This document shows, piece after piece, positions 1-6,247 of a stretch of 9,657 bases of DNA (within the stretch, counting starts at the first letter, position 1; each line of letters begins with the position of its first letter). The DNA is taken from positions 1 through 9,657 of the forward strand of contig JAVZDD010000020.1 of NCBI GenBank assembly GCA_038874075.1. The letters are read 5' to 3'. This DNA is from Jingweiarchaeum tengchongense. Its GTDB lineage: Archaea; Nanobdellota; Nanobdellia; Jingweiarchaeales; Jingweiarchaeaceae. Both the position numbers and the translations under genes were made by a program. The notes under the pieces are model-generated. The model made no database searches, was not told the origin of the DNA, and saw nothing but the letters and a program-made list of their open reading frames with translations.

Positions 1-987
1 GATATTGAATGTGCAATTGAGAACTGTATGAAGAAAATTGAAGGTGCATATTCTGTTGTCATGTTCACAGGTCAGGGAGAGCTCATATCATTCCGGGATC
101 CATTTGGATTCAAGCCATTATGTTACGGCAGGAATGAAGGACTTGAGATGGTCGCTTCTGAGAGCGTTGCATTGGACATAAATAATGTAAAAAACTTTTC
201 AGACATCCAACCAGGTGAAATGTTGATTGTCAATAATGAAAACACGGAAAGGAAACGAATCATCAAGAATAAGAGTCATGCACATTGCATGTTCGAATAT
301 GTTTATTTTTCTCGCCCAGACAGCGTGATTGATGGTAAATGTGTTTATGATGTTAGAAGAAAACTTGGTGAAAATTTAACAAAGAATTACAAATCGGATG
401 CTGACATCATTGTTCCCGTTCCTGATACATCTAGACCAGCAGCTGATGAAATATCCAGAAGAACTGGTATTCCGGTGATGGAAGGACTGATAAAAAACAG
501 GTACATAGGTAGGACATTTATCATGCCTGAACAAGACATGAGGGAAAAGGCTGTTTTTCTGAAATTAAATCCACTTCGTCCTGTCATTAAAAATAAACAT
601 GTACTCTTGGTTGATGATAGTATTGTTAGAGGCACAACATCAAAGAAAATAATAGAACTGGTGAGAAGCGCAGGCGCTAAAAAGGTTGATTTCTGGGTAA
701 CTTGCCCACCAATTATCTCACCTTGTTTTTATGGGATTGATATAGCCACACATAATGAACTGATTGCATTTAAGAATCCTATGAATGAAATTGAGAGGAA
801 GATAGGTGCTGATAATTTATGCTACCAAACAATTGATGGACTAGTAGACGCGATTGGTTTTCATAAGAATGATTTGTGCTTGGCTTGCTTAACTGGTAGT
901 TATCCAACGCCGCTCGCGCAGAAAATAGCAGATGAGATGAAGGAAAAAAATTTCACAGGGAGAAGATATTTGGAGGTATTATTATGA
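1..987 (+). CDS. purF: Amidophosphoribosyltransferase, 5'-truncated by the window edge
   Basis: Catalyses the first step of de novo purine synthesis: PRPP plus glutamine to phosphoribosylamine. The reading frame is open from base 1, so the N-terminal nucleophile Cys and most of the class II glutaminase domain lie outside; 328 residues are visible. Counting from base 1, the end of the glutaminase domain (GAYSVV, RDPFGFKPL) is followed by the phosphoribosyltransferase domain, with VPVPDTSRPAAD, GLIKNRYIGRTFI, KLNPLRP and the PRPP-binding motif HVLLVDDSIVRGTT (about 200-213). Cys96 (CMFEYVYFSRPDS), Cys242 (PCFYGID), Cys293 and Cys296 (CLAC) match the four ligands of the [4Fe-4S] cluster in the Bacillus subtilis type, so an oxygen-sensitive cluster enzyme is likely. 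It overlaps purM by 4 nt (ATGA). The identification is secure. Confidence 0.97.
   Translation, partial: DIECAIENCMKKIEGAYSVVMFTGQGELISFRDPFGFKPLCYGRNEGLEMVASESVALDINNVKNFSDIQPGEMLIVNNENTERKRIIKNKSHAHCMFEYVYFSRPDSVIDGKCVYDVRRKLGENLTKNYKSDADIIVPVPDTSRPAADEISRRTGIPVMEGLIKNRYIGRTFIMPEQDMREKAVFLKLNPLRPVIKNKHVLLVDDSIVRGTTSKKIIELVRSAGAKKVDFWVTCPPIISPCFYGIDIATHNELIAFKNPMNEIERKIGADNLCYQTIDGLVDAIGFHKNDLCLACLTGSYPTPLAQKIADEMKEKNFTGRRYLEVLL
972..977 (+). promoter_or_regulatory. Shine-Dalgarno of purM
   Basis: GGAGGT lies 6 nt before the purM ATG inside the last codons of purF. Together with the ATGA stop-start overlap it fixes the purM start and suggests coupled translation. Confidence 0.85.
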
Positions 988-2030
988 ATAAATGTTTGAG
1001 TTATTCCAAGCTCGGTATAGACATTAAAAAGATTAAAGGAATACATGATAAAATTCACAGGAAAATTTTACCAACTTTTGATAGAAATGTGACTGACATT
1101 GGTCAACATTATGCGAGTTTGATTAAAATTGGAGGAAAACTGATTGCACTCCATTGTGATGGTGTTGGAACAAAGGTGTTGATCGCACAGATTTTAAAGA
1201 ATTACAGGACAATAGGTATCGATTGCATTGCAATGAACGTGAATGATTTGATATGTATTGGAGCTAAACCAATTTCATTTCTTGATTATATAGCGCTTGA
1301 AAGAGTGAATAAGCAAATGATAAATGAGATATTCATTGGTTTGAGAAAAGGAGCAAAAGAAGCAAGAGTTTCAATAATTGGTGGAGAGATGGCAATCATG
1401 CCTGATATGATAAAAGGAATAAATGGAAATGGGTTTGATCTTGTTGGTTTTGCCATTGGCTTCCTGGATAAAAAAGAATTGATCACAGGGGACAAAATGA
1501 GAGCTGGAGATTTGATCATTGGTTTACGTAGTAGCGGAATTCATAGTAATGGTTTAACACTTGCGAGGAAAGTTTTTTTTGGAGATAAAATAGATAGATA
1601 TAAAATTAGAAAAAAAAGGAAAATTTTGGAGGAGTTGATAAAACCAACTAAAATCTATGTGAAACCCATATTAGCATTGTTAAAAAATTGCAAGGTAAAT
1701 GCACTTGCACACATCACCGGTGGCGCATTTTCAAAATTGAGAAGATTAGGCAAGAGGTCCGATCTGGGTTTTTACCTGGATAATCTGTTCGAGCCACAAC
1801 CAATATTCAAACTGATTCAAAAGTACGGAAAATTATCGCAAAGAGAGATGTACAGGACTTTTAACATGGGCACTGGTTTTCTCGTAATTTTACCAAAAGA
1901 AGAGCTCAAGAAAACAATGAGTGTGCTACAAAAATTTGATCTTCAATCAAGAATCGTTGGTAAAGTGATAAAAGAGAAGAAGGTAATCCTGAAAAGTGGC
2001 TCGAAGGAGATCGTGTTGGAGGAATGGTAA
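984..2030 (+). CDS. purM: Phosphoribosylformylglycinamidine cyclo-ligase (AIR synthetase)
   Basis: ATP-dependent ring closure of FGAM to aminoimidazole ribonucleotide, a middle step of IMP synthesis. The 348 residues are a normal length for the family. Visible PurM/PurL-superfamily motifs are YSKLGIDI near the N-terminus, HCDGVGTKVLIAQ (58-70, ATP and metal binding), MNVNDLICIGAKPISFLDYIA (84-104), IIGGEMAIMPDM (131-142), GLRSSGIHSNGLTLARK (180-196), the PTKIYVKP segment (221-228) and AHITGGAFSKL (242-252). The start is fixed by the ATGA overlap with purF and by a GGAGGT six bases upstream (972-977). It abuts guaAB directly. The C-terminal region (about 260-348) is less typical but contains the expected MYRTFNMGTG. 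Cytosolic, probably a homodimer as in the family. Confidence 0.96.
   Translation: MNKCLSYSKLGIDIKKIKGIHDKIHRKILPTFDRNVTDIGQHYASLIKIGGKLIALHCDGVGTKVLIAQILKNYRTIGIDCIAMNVNDLICIGAKPISFLDYIALERVNKQMINEIFIGLRKGAKEARVSIIGGEMAIMPDMIKGINGNGFDLVGFAIGFLDKKELITGDKMRAGDLIIGLRSSGIHSNGLTLARKVFFGDKIDRYKIRKKRKILEELIKPTKIYVKPILALLKNCKVNALAHITGGAFSKLRRLGKRSDLGFYLDNLFEPQPIFKLIQKYGKLSQREMYRTFNMGTGFLVILPKEELKKTMSVLQKFDLQSRIVGKVIKEKKVILKSGSKEIVLEEW
2018..2022 (+). promoter_or_regulatory. Shine-Dalgarno of guaAB
   Basis: GGAGG inside the last purM codons lies 8 nt before the guaAB ATG, which directly follows the purM TAA. Confidence 0.83.
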
Positions 2031-3185
2031 ATGTTCAATGCGAAGGAATACATAAAAAAACAAGTCAGTGAAATAAGAAAGATTGTTGGGAATGAAAGTG
2101 CGCTAGTGGCTGTTTCAGGAGGAATAGACAGCACAGTATGTGCATTTCTCATGCACAAAGCAATTGGAGAAAGGATCGAGTGTGTTTTCATCGATACCGG
2201 ATTTGTTAGGTCTGATGAGAGAAAAACAGTCAAATCAATATTTGAGGAGCTTGGGATGAAAGTAAACATCATAGATGCAAGTAGAGATTTCATCCGAAGG
2301 CTTAGACATCTCAAAGATGCAGAGAGAAAGAGAATTGTTTTTAGAGAGACATTTTATTATGTCTTAAGCAAAATTGCTAAAGAAAGAAATCATAAATTCT
2401 TGGTGCAGGGTACAATCGCGCCCGATTGGATTGAAACAAAAGGAGGAATAAAAACACAACACAATGTGCTCAGCCAAATTGGTATAAATTCAGTAGAAAA
2501 ATTTGGATTTAGCGTAATTGAGCCGCTTCTTTACTTGTACAAGGACCAAGTCAGGAAAGTCGCGATGGAATTGGGAATAAAGCAATTGGTAAAGAAGCAA
2601 CCATTTCCAGGACCAGGATTGTTGGTCAGGATAATAGGAGAGATTTCGGTTGATAAAATAAAAGTACTGAAAGATATCACGAAGATCGTAGAGAATGAAT
2701 TATTTGGAGACCAATATTTTGCTGCGATTGTGTCAGACAAATGTAAAGAGGATAAAACAATAACAAAAATTGTCTCAAAGAAATTTGAGAAGCAAAAGAT
2801 AAAAATGAAAGTTCCTGATTGCTTGGTTACGGGTGTGAAGGGTGATTTGAGAGCATATAAAAAATTGGCTTTACTTACGATTAAAAATTCTGATTTATTT
2901 TTACCAGATTTTTCAGTACTCAATGAGCTACAGTTTGAAATCATATCCAAGAATCCAGATTTCACCCGAGTTGCATATAACATCACAGAAAAACCAAGAG
3001 TAGCAAAATACATCATCCTCATCAGGTCAATCACAACTAGAGATTTCATGACCGCGGATGTCACGAGAATTCCTTGGGATGAATTAACTGGAGTTGCAAA
3101 CAAAATCATGTTGAAAAATAAACACATTTCAGAAGTTTATTATGACATTACCCCAAAGCCGCCAGCATGTATAGAATATGAGTGA
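2031..3185 (+). CDS. guaAB: GMP synthase, ATP-pyrophosphatase (synthetase) subunit B, long form
   Basis: Adenylates XMP and aminates it to GMP, using ammonia from the GuaAA glutaminase. The N-terminal PP-loop SGGIDST (29-35) binds ATP. QGTIAPDWIE (126-135), KKQPFPGPGLLVR (188-200), GVKGD (268-272), RDFMTAD (337-343) and the C-terminal KPPACIEYE (376-384) are GMP synthase signatures. At 384 residues it is longer than the roughly 305-310 usual for many archaeal B subunits. The extra length lies mainly in the dimerisation domain: segment 269-322 (GVKGD to RVAYNITEKP) looks like a first copy of segment 326-384 (ending VYYDITPKP). Human GMP synthetase has a comparable tandem D1-D2 arrangement. It starts directly after the purM stop, with GGAGG eight bases upstream (2018-2022), and guaAA follows after 6 nt. 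Confidence 0.95.
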   Translation: MFNAKEYIKKQVSEIRKIVGNESALVAVSGGIDSTVCAFLMHKAIGERIECVFIDTGFVRSDERKTVKSIFEELGMKVNIIDASRDFIRRLRHLKDAERKRIVFRETFYYVLSKIAKERNHKFLVQGTIAPDWIETKGGIKTQHNVLSQIGINSVEKFGFSVIEPLLYLYKDQVRKVAMELGIKQLVKKQPFPGPGLLVRIIGEISVDKIKVLKDITKIVENELFGDQYFAAIVSDKCKEDKTITKIVSKKFEKQKIKMKVPDCLVTGVKGDLRAYKKLALLTIKNSDLFLPDFSVLNELQFEIISKNPDFTRVAYNITEKPRVAKYIILIRSITTRDFMTADVTRIPWDELTGVANKIMLKNKHISEVYYDITPKPPACIEYE

Positions 3186-3191
3186 TCAGAT

Positions 3192-3761
3192 ATGATCATT
3201 CCAGTAGTGAATGTTGGTGGACAGTATAACCACCTAATCACAAGAGTATTGGTAGAAGTAGGCGCTGAGAGTGAACTTGTACCAATTTCCATCACAAAAA
3301 AAGAAATTGAAAAAGCGAAAGGTCTTGTTATCGGTGGTGGACCACAAAGAATTGCGAGTGAAATCGATAAATTAACCACTCTTTCAGCATTGATAAGAGA
3401 GATAGAGATACCGATTTTAGGTCTCTGCCTTGCGCACCAGTTGATTGCAATAATTTTTGGAGGCAAGGCAGGACCTGCGAAGTTTCCAGAATATGGGCCA
3501 GTAAAAGTTTTTGTGAAAGAGAAAGATGACATCTTGAAAGGATTTCCCAAAGTTTTTACTGCATGGGCATCACACAATGATGAAGTTCTTTCCTTACCAA
3601 AAAATTTTGAAATCCTGGCTTACTCGAAGCATTGTAAGGTGGAAGTGATGAAACACGTAAATAAACCAATTTTTGGTGTACAGTTTCATCCAGAAGTAAG
3701 TCATACGGAGCATGGTAAAAAGATGTTCGAGAATTTTGTTAGAATATGTGAAGATCACTAA
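3192..3761 (+). CDS. guaAA: GMP synthase, glutamine amidotransferase subunit A
   Basis: Class I glutaminase that hydrolyses glutamine and passes ammonia to GuaAB. The N-terminal NVGGQYNHLITR (7-18) and VIGGGP (46-51) are typical of the GuaA amidotransferase. The catalytic triad is visible as Cys79 in LGLCLAHQL and His166/Glu168 in FGVQFHPEVSHTEHG. WASHNDEV (125-132) matches the conserved SH.D.V segment. The nucleophile elbow reads CLAHQ, where CLGHQ is common. The 189 residues are normal for the archaeal stand-alone subunit. It lies 6 nt after guaAB; the guaAB stop region GAGTGATC resembles part of an anti-16S Shine-Dalgarno (GGTGATC) about 4 nt before the ATG. The stop codon overlaps that of the convergent RNase Z gene. 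Confidence 0.96.
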   Translation: MIIPVVNVGGQYNHLITRVLVEVGAESELVPISITKKEIEKAKGLVIGGGPQRIASEIDKLTTLSALIREIEIPILGLCLAHQLIAIIFGGKAGPAKFPEYGPVKVFVKEKDDILKGFPKVFTAWASHNDEVLSLPKNFEILAYSKHCKVEVMKHVNKPIFGVQFHPEVSHTEHGKKMFENFVRICEDH

Positions 3762-4669
3762 TTCAAAACAATCCTCATGAAATCGTTTGCAAGCTTCGTA
3801 TTTGGAAATACTTTCTTTGCCTCGTTGTGCAAGTGCTCTAGGTCATCCCCATATCGCTGTGAAAAATGGAAAAGGATGAGCTCCTTTGCCTTTGCATTCT
3901 TCGCAATGTTTGCCGCCGTTTCAGCAGTTAAGTGCGCATATTCTTCTGCAAGCTCTTTGTGTTCATTTGCGAAACTTGCCTCACATATCAAGAGATCAGA
4001 TTCTTTTGAAATTTCTTCAAGTATCCTATCATAAGAGGTATCAGCGATGTAAGTGACTTTTTTTCCTTTGACTAAGACTGTACCTTTAGCTGGCGTAATC
4101 TTATGTCCCTTCCAAGTGATTGTTTCACCATTTTGCAATCTGCCAAGAATCGGATGCTTTACAAGGCCATATTTTTTCACGTAATCCAAATTTATTTTCC
4201 TTCTTTCCTTTTCGCAGAAAGAGAATGCAACTGTTGGTATGTTGTGCTTTGTTGCGCAACTAAAAATCTCATATTTTTCCGCTTCCAGGACCTTACATAT
4301 TTTCTTTCCAGGCAAAATCTCATGAACTTCGATATCAAAATTTTTCACAAATGAGAATGAATTCATGATATTTGAAACATACTTTTTTGTACCCTTTGGT
4401 CCATAGATCTCAAGTGCTTTTTCCCTGCCGCTGGCTGATAGGCTCTGTATTATTCCACCCAAACCAAGCGCATGATCACCATGCCAATGCGTGATGAAAA
4501 CACGATTTATTTTCATTGGACTTATTTTTGCAATTCTCAGCTGTCTTTGCGTCCCTTCACCACAATCAAATAACATGTAATCACCCTCGTAGCGCAGGAG
4601 CACGCTTGGGTGATTCCTCTTCTCCGTAGGAAACATGCTGCTTGTTCCGAGAAAGACTATTTCTATCAT
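3758..4669 (-). CDS. rnz: Ribonuclease Z (tRNA 3'-processing endonuclease)
   Basis: Metallo-beta-lactamase-fold nuclease that cuts precursor tRNAs after the discriminator base, exposing the 3' end for CCA. The 303 residues are the usual length of the short RNase Z form (RNase Z-S). The N-terminus FLGTSSMFPT...RNHPS and LFDCGEGTQRQL (33-44) are strongly diagnostic. Zinc ligands are visible: HWHGDH (His61, His63, Asp65, His66), His142 (KHNIPT), Asp210 (IADTS) and His268 (LFHFSQRYG). The HLTAETAA motif with His246 is also present. It is transcribed from its own promoter behind alba: a TATA-like box is centred about 27 nt before the ATG and no convincing Shine-Dalgarno is seen, so the mRNA is probably leaderless. 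Its TAG stop shares bases with the guaAA TAA. Confidence 0.97.
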   Translation of the reverse strand: MIEIVFLGTSSMFPTEKRNHPSVLLRYEGDYMLFDCGEGTQRQLRIAKISPMKINRVFITHWHGDHALGLGGIIQSLSASGREKALEIYGPKGTKKYVSNIMNSFSFVKNFDIEVHEILPGKKICKVLEAEKYEIFSCATKHNIPTVAFSFCEKERRKINLDYVKKYGLVKHPILGRLQNGETITWKGHKITPAKGTVLVKGKKVTYIADTSYDRILEEISKESDLLICEASFANEHKELAEEYAHLTAETAANIAKNAKAKELILFHFSQRYGDDLEHLHNEAKKVFPNTKLANDFMRIVLN

Positions 4670-4691
4670 CCTTGAAAGTAAGAAAATTTCA

Positions 4692-4700
4692 TTTTAAAAA
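4692..4700 (-). promoter_or_regulatory. TATA-like box of rnz
   Basis: On the minus strand this reads TTTTTAAAA. Its centre is about 27 nt from the first base of the rnz ATG, which puts the predicted transcription start at the start codon and explains the lack of a clear Shine-Dalgarno. Inferred from spacing only. Confidence 0.5.
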
Positions 4701-4720
4701 CTTTGTTTAGTTTACAACTT

Positions 4721-4742
4721 TAAATTAAAAAATAAAAAATAA
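4721..4742 (-). terminator. Poly-T terminator after alba
   Basis: Immediately after the alba stop the minus strand reads TTATTTTTTATTTTTTAATT, two runs of six T without a hairpin. This is the usual archaeal intrinsic termination signal. It would separate alba from the rnz promoter that follows. Confidence 0.6.
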
Positions 4743-5024
4743 TTACTTAGAAATTGTGATCTCAATCGTCGATACTCTTACCTTCTTGCCCTCCTGTCCC
4801 TCAAACTCTTCGCTGTTTATGTCGACTTTTTCAAGTTTAAGGTTTGGTAGGAATCTATTTCTAACCACTTCAACGACATCAACAGCCCTTGAAATGTATT
4901 TACCTCTTGCCTTAACACAAACTTTTTTTGCTCCACTATTAAATTGCATTACAACCCCTGTCACATAGTTCATAAATGGTTTCTTTCCAATAAAAACCAC
5001 TGCACCTCCAGTTTCCTGATTCAA
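4743..5024 (-). CDS. albA: DNA/RNA-binding protein Alba
   Basis: Small basic chromatin and RNA-binding protein of Archaea, normally a dimer coating DNA or RNA. The 93 residues match the family length. FIGKKPFMNYVTGVVMQ (12-28), the KARGKYISRAVDVVE stretch (38-52) and VRNRFLP (54-60) are near-canonical, and Lys14/Lys15 are the conserved DNA-contacting lysines, one of which is acetylated in Sulfolobus. VSTIEI closes the protein. The start must be TTG: an in-frame TAG lies two codons upstream, the next Met (residue 18) is inside the conserved core, and a strong GGAGGTG (5031-5037) sits 6 nt before the TTG. A TTG start may moderate translation of an abundant protein (inference). A poly-T stretch follows the stop. 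Confidence 0.96.
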   Translation of the reverse strand: MNQETGGAVVFIGKKPFMNYVTGVVMQFNSGAKKVCVKARGKYISRAVDVVEVVRNRFLPNLKLEKVDINSEEFEGQEGKKVRVSTIEITISK

Positions 5025-5030
5025 TGTCTA

Positions 5031-5037
5031 CACCTCC
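5031..5037 (-). promoter_or_regulatory. Shine-Dalgarno deciding the alba TTG start
   Basis: The minus strand reads GGAGGTG, a 7-base match to the anti-16S sequence, 6 nt before TTG at 5024. With the in-frame TAG at 5028-5030 it leaves TTG as the only credible start. Confidence 0.88.
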
Positions 5038-5085
5038 GTGTTCAATGTCTCAAAGTTATTTTTAAACTTGTTTATTTTATTAAGA

Positions 5086-5096
5086 TGATTTATATT
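5086..5096 (-). promoter_or_regulatory. Candidate TATA box of alba
   Basis: The minus strand reads about TTTAATATAAA here, giving a predicted transcription start near 5065 and a leader of about 40 nt that includes the Shine-Dalgarno. Other AT-rich boxes nearby (TATAAAAA near 5113-5119, GTTTAAAAA near 5056-5064) are alternatives, so the choice is weak. Confidence 0.35.
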
Positions 5097-5162
5097 AAAA
5101 ATCTTTTCATTTTTATACGATCCACTTAACCCAAGAAACAATGATATTATAAACTCTTTTTA

Positions 5163-5190
5163 CTAAAATTTATAAAATAGAAAATTTTAG
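5163..5190 (+). promoter_or_regulatory. SPFH promoter: TATA box inside a 9-bp inverted repeat
   Basis: TTTATAAAA (5169-5177) is centred 26 nt before the SPFH ATG at 5199, and no Shine-Dalgarno precedes the ATG. CTAAAATTT (5163-5171) and AAATTTTAG (5182-5190) are perfect inverted copies with a 10-bp spacer that straddle the box. The TATA assignment is fairly good; a repressor-operator reading of the inverted repeat is inference. Confidence 0.55.
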
Positions 5191-5198
5191 AACTAAAT

Positions 5199-6095
5199 AT
5201 GTTAGAAGTAGCAGGACCGATATTAATTATAATTGCTATTTTTGCCTTAATGTGGTTTCTATTCCCAACATTCCAACTAATCATGAAAACAATTTTTGTC
5301 TTAGCTATAATTTACATACTCTTCGCTCTGTTTGTGAAGAAATATGATGAATATGAAAGAGGCATCATATTCAGAATTGGAAAATTCAATCGAGTTGCAG
5401 GCCCTGGCTGGAGTATTGTGATACCATTCATTGAAAAGGAATTCACAAGAGTTGACGTGAGAACAAGGATGATGAATCTGTTTGTTCCAATGGCATTCAC
5501 AAAGGATGACCTCAGGTTAAAAATTGATGGTATCGTTTACTATCGAATCGTTGATGCCAATAAAGCAGTCTTACAAATAGAGAACTACCTTGTCGGCCTT
5601 GGTAATATGATACAAAGCGAAACAAGGAATGCAATTGCATCGATGAACATGCGGGAAGTGTTTGCCAATATGGATAAGCTCAATGATATTCTTGCAGATA
5701 GGATAAGACACACAAGTTGGAAGTGGGGAATTGATGTTCCGATGGTACAGATCAGAGGAATAGCACCACCAGAGGAAATAGCAATTGCAATGCAACAAAA
5801 AGAGATTGCTGCTAATATGTTACAGGCGCAAAAGTTCAATGCTGAGGCTAGGAAAGTCGTGATAGAAGCAATTGGTGAGGCAGCGAAGAAATTGGATGAT
5901 ATGGCAATCATGTATTTGTACATTAAGGCACTCGAAGAGATAAGTAAGGGTTCTGCAACAAAGATCATCTTTCCGATGCAGTTTATTGATATTTTGAAAG
6001 GAATGGAGGGAGATGTCAGCAAAGCATTGGCTGGTTTGAATTTGAGCGCTGCAGTCAATGCGGTCGCTGGGAAAATAACAGAAGTAAAAACTTAA
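5199..6095 (+). CDS. SPFH/Band 7 (stomatin/prohibitin-like) membrane protein
   Basis: Two N-terminal hydrophobic segments (about 5-22 and 28-46) anchor the protein. The SPFH domain follows (about 47-215), starting YDEYERGIIFRIGKFNRVAGPGW and containing FTRVDVRTRMMNLFVP, TKDDLRLKIDGIVYYRI and WGIDVPMVQIRGIAPPEEI. A helical, likely coiled-coil stretch rich in Ala, Gln and Glu (about 190-230), then a stomatin-like tail (LEEISKGSATKIIFP), complete it. Stomatin homologues form oligomeric membrane-microdomain scaffolds, often linked to membrane proteases. No NfeD or protease gene, the usual stomatin partners, lies beside it here. The ATG is 26 nt from the centre of a TATAAA-type box and lacks a Shine-Dalgarno, suggesting a leaderless mRNA. 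The family call is secure; the client proteins are unknown. Confidence 0.92.
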   Translation: MLEVAGPILIIIAIFALMWFLFPTFQLIMKTIFVLAIIYILFALFVKKYDEYERGIIFRIGKFNRVAGPGWSIVIPFIEKEFTRVDVRTRMMNLFVPMAFTKDDLRLKIDGIVYYRIVDANKAVLQIENYLVGLGNMIQSETRNAIASMNMREVFANMDKLNDILADRIRHTSWKWGIDVPMVQIRGIAPPEEIAIAMQQKEIAANMLQAQKFNAEARKVVIEAIGEAAKKLDDMAIMYLYIKALEEISKGSATKIIFPMQFIDILKGMEGDVSKALAGLNLSAAVNAVAGKITEVKT

Positions 6096-6144
6096 AACCA
6101 CATCTCAATTATCTTAAGTAAATGAGGAAAATCCGGTTCGCTGA

Positions 6145-6172
6145 TAAATTTGGAATTACCCTTCCAAATTTA
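6145..6172. repeat. Perfect 11-bp-stem hairpin downstream of the SPFH gene
   Basis: TAAATTTGGAA (6145-6155) and TTCCAAATTTA (6162-6172) are perfectly complementary around a 6-nt loop TTACCC. It lies 50 bp after the SPFH stop, in the 152-bp gap before the secreted-protein gene. It could end or protect the SPFH transcript; no T-run follows directly, so a bacterial-type terminator is unlikely. Confidence 0.7.
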
Positions 6173-6217
6173 GATGCTGAATGAATCCAATACTGATTTT
6201 AAGTCCAAAACAAAAAC

Positions 6218-6227
6218 ATTTAAAAAA
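6218..6227 (+). promoter_or_regulatory. TATA-like box of the secreted-protein gene
   Basis: ATTTAAAAAA is centred about 26 nt before the ATG at 6248, and no Shine-Dalgarno is present. This is the same leaderless geometry as at rnz and the SPFH gene. Confidence 0.5.
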
Positions 6228-6247
6228 CGACTACTTTTTAAAAAAAT

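Noticed and set aside
2531..3127. 198-codon minus-strand open frame inside guaAB
   Set aside because: It lies entirely within a gene with unmistakable GMP synthase motifs and shows no ribosome-binding site or family resemblance.
6125..6150. TCCGGTTCG resembling a tRNA T-arm
   Set aside because: No matching acceptor, D or anticodon arms can be folded around it.
6120..6180. Possible C/D box guide RNA (ATGAGGA as C box, CTGA at 6141-6144 and 6177-6180 as D' and D boxes)
   Set aside because: The C box has a mismatch, no separate C' box is present, and the long perfect hairpin would sequester one guide region. The motifs are short enough to arise by chance.
6122..6184. 20-residue plus-strand frame beginning MRKIRFADKF and ending LDAE
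   Set aside because: It looks protein-like but has no Shine-Dalgarno and no suitably spaced TATA box, and the 11-bp hairpin explains much of its sequence. It could be a remnant, but cannot be supported.
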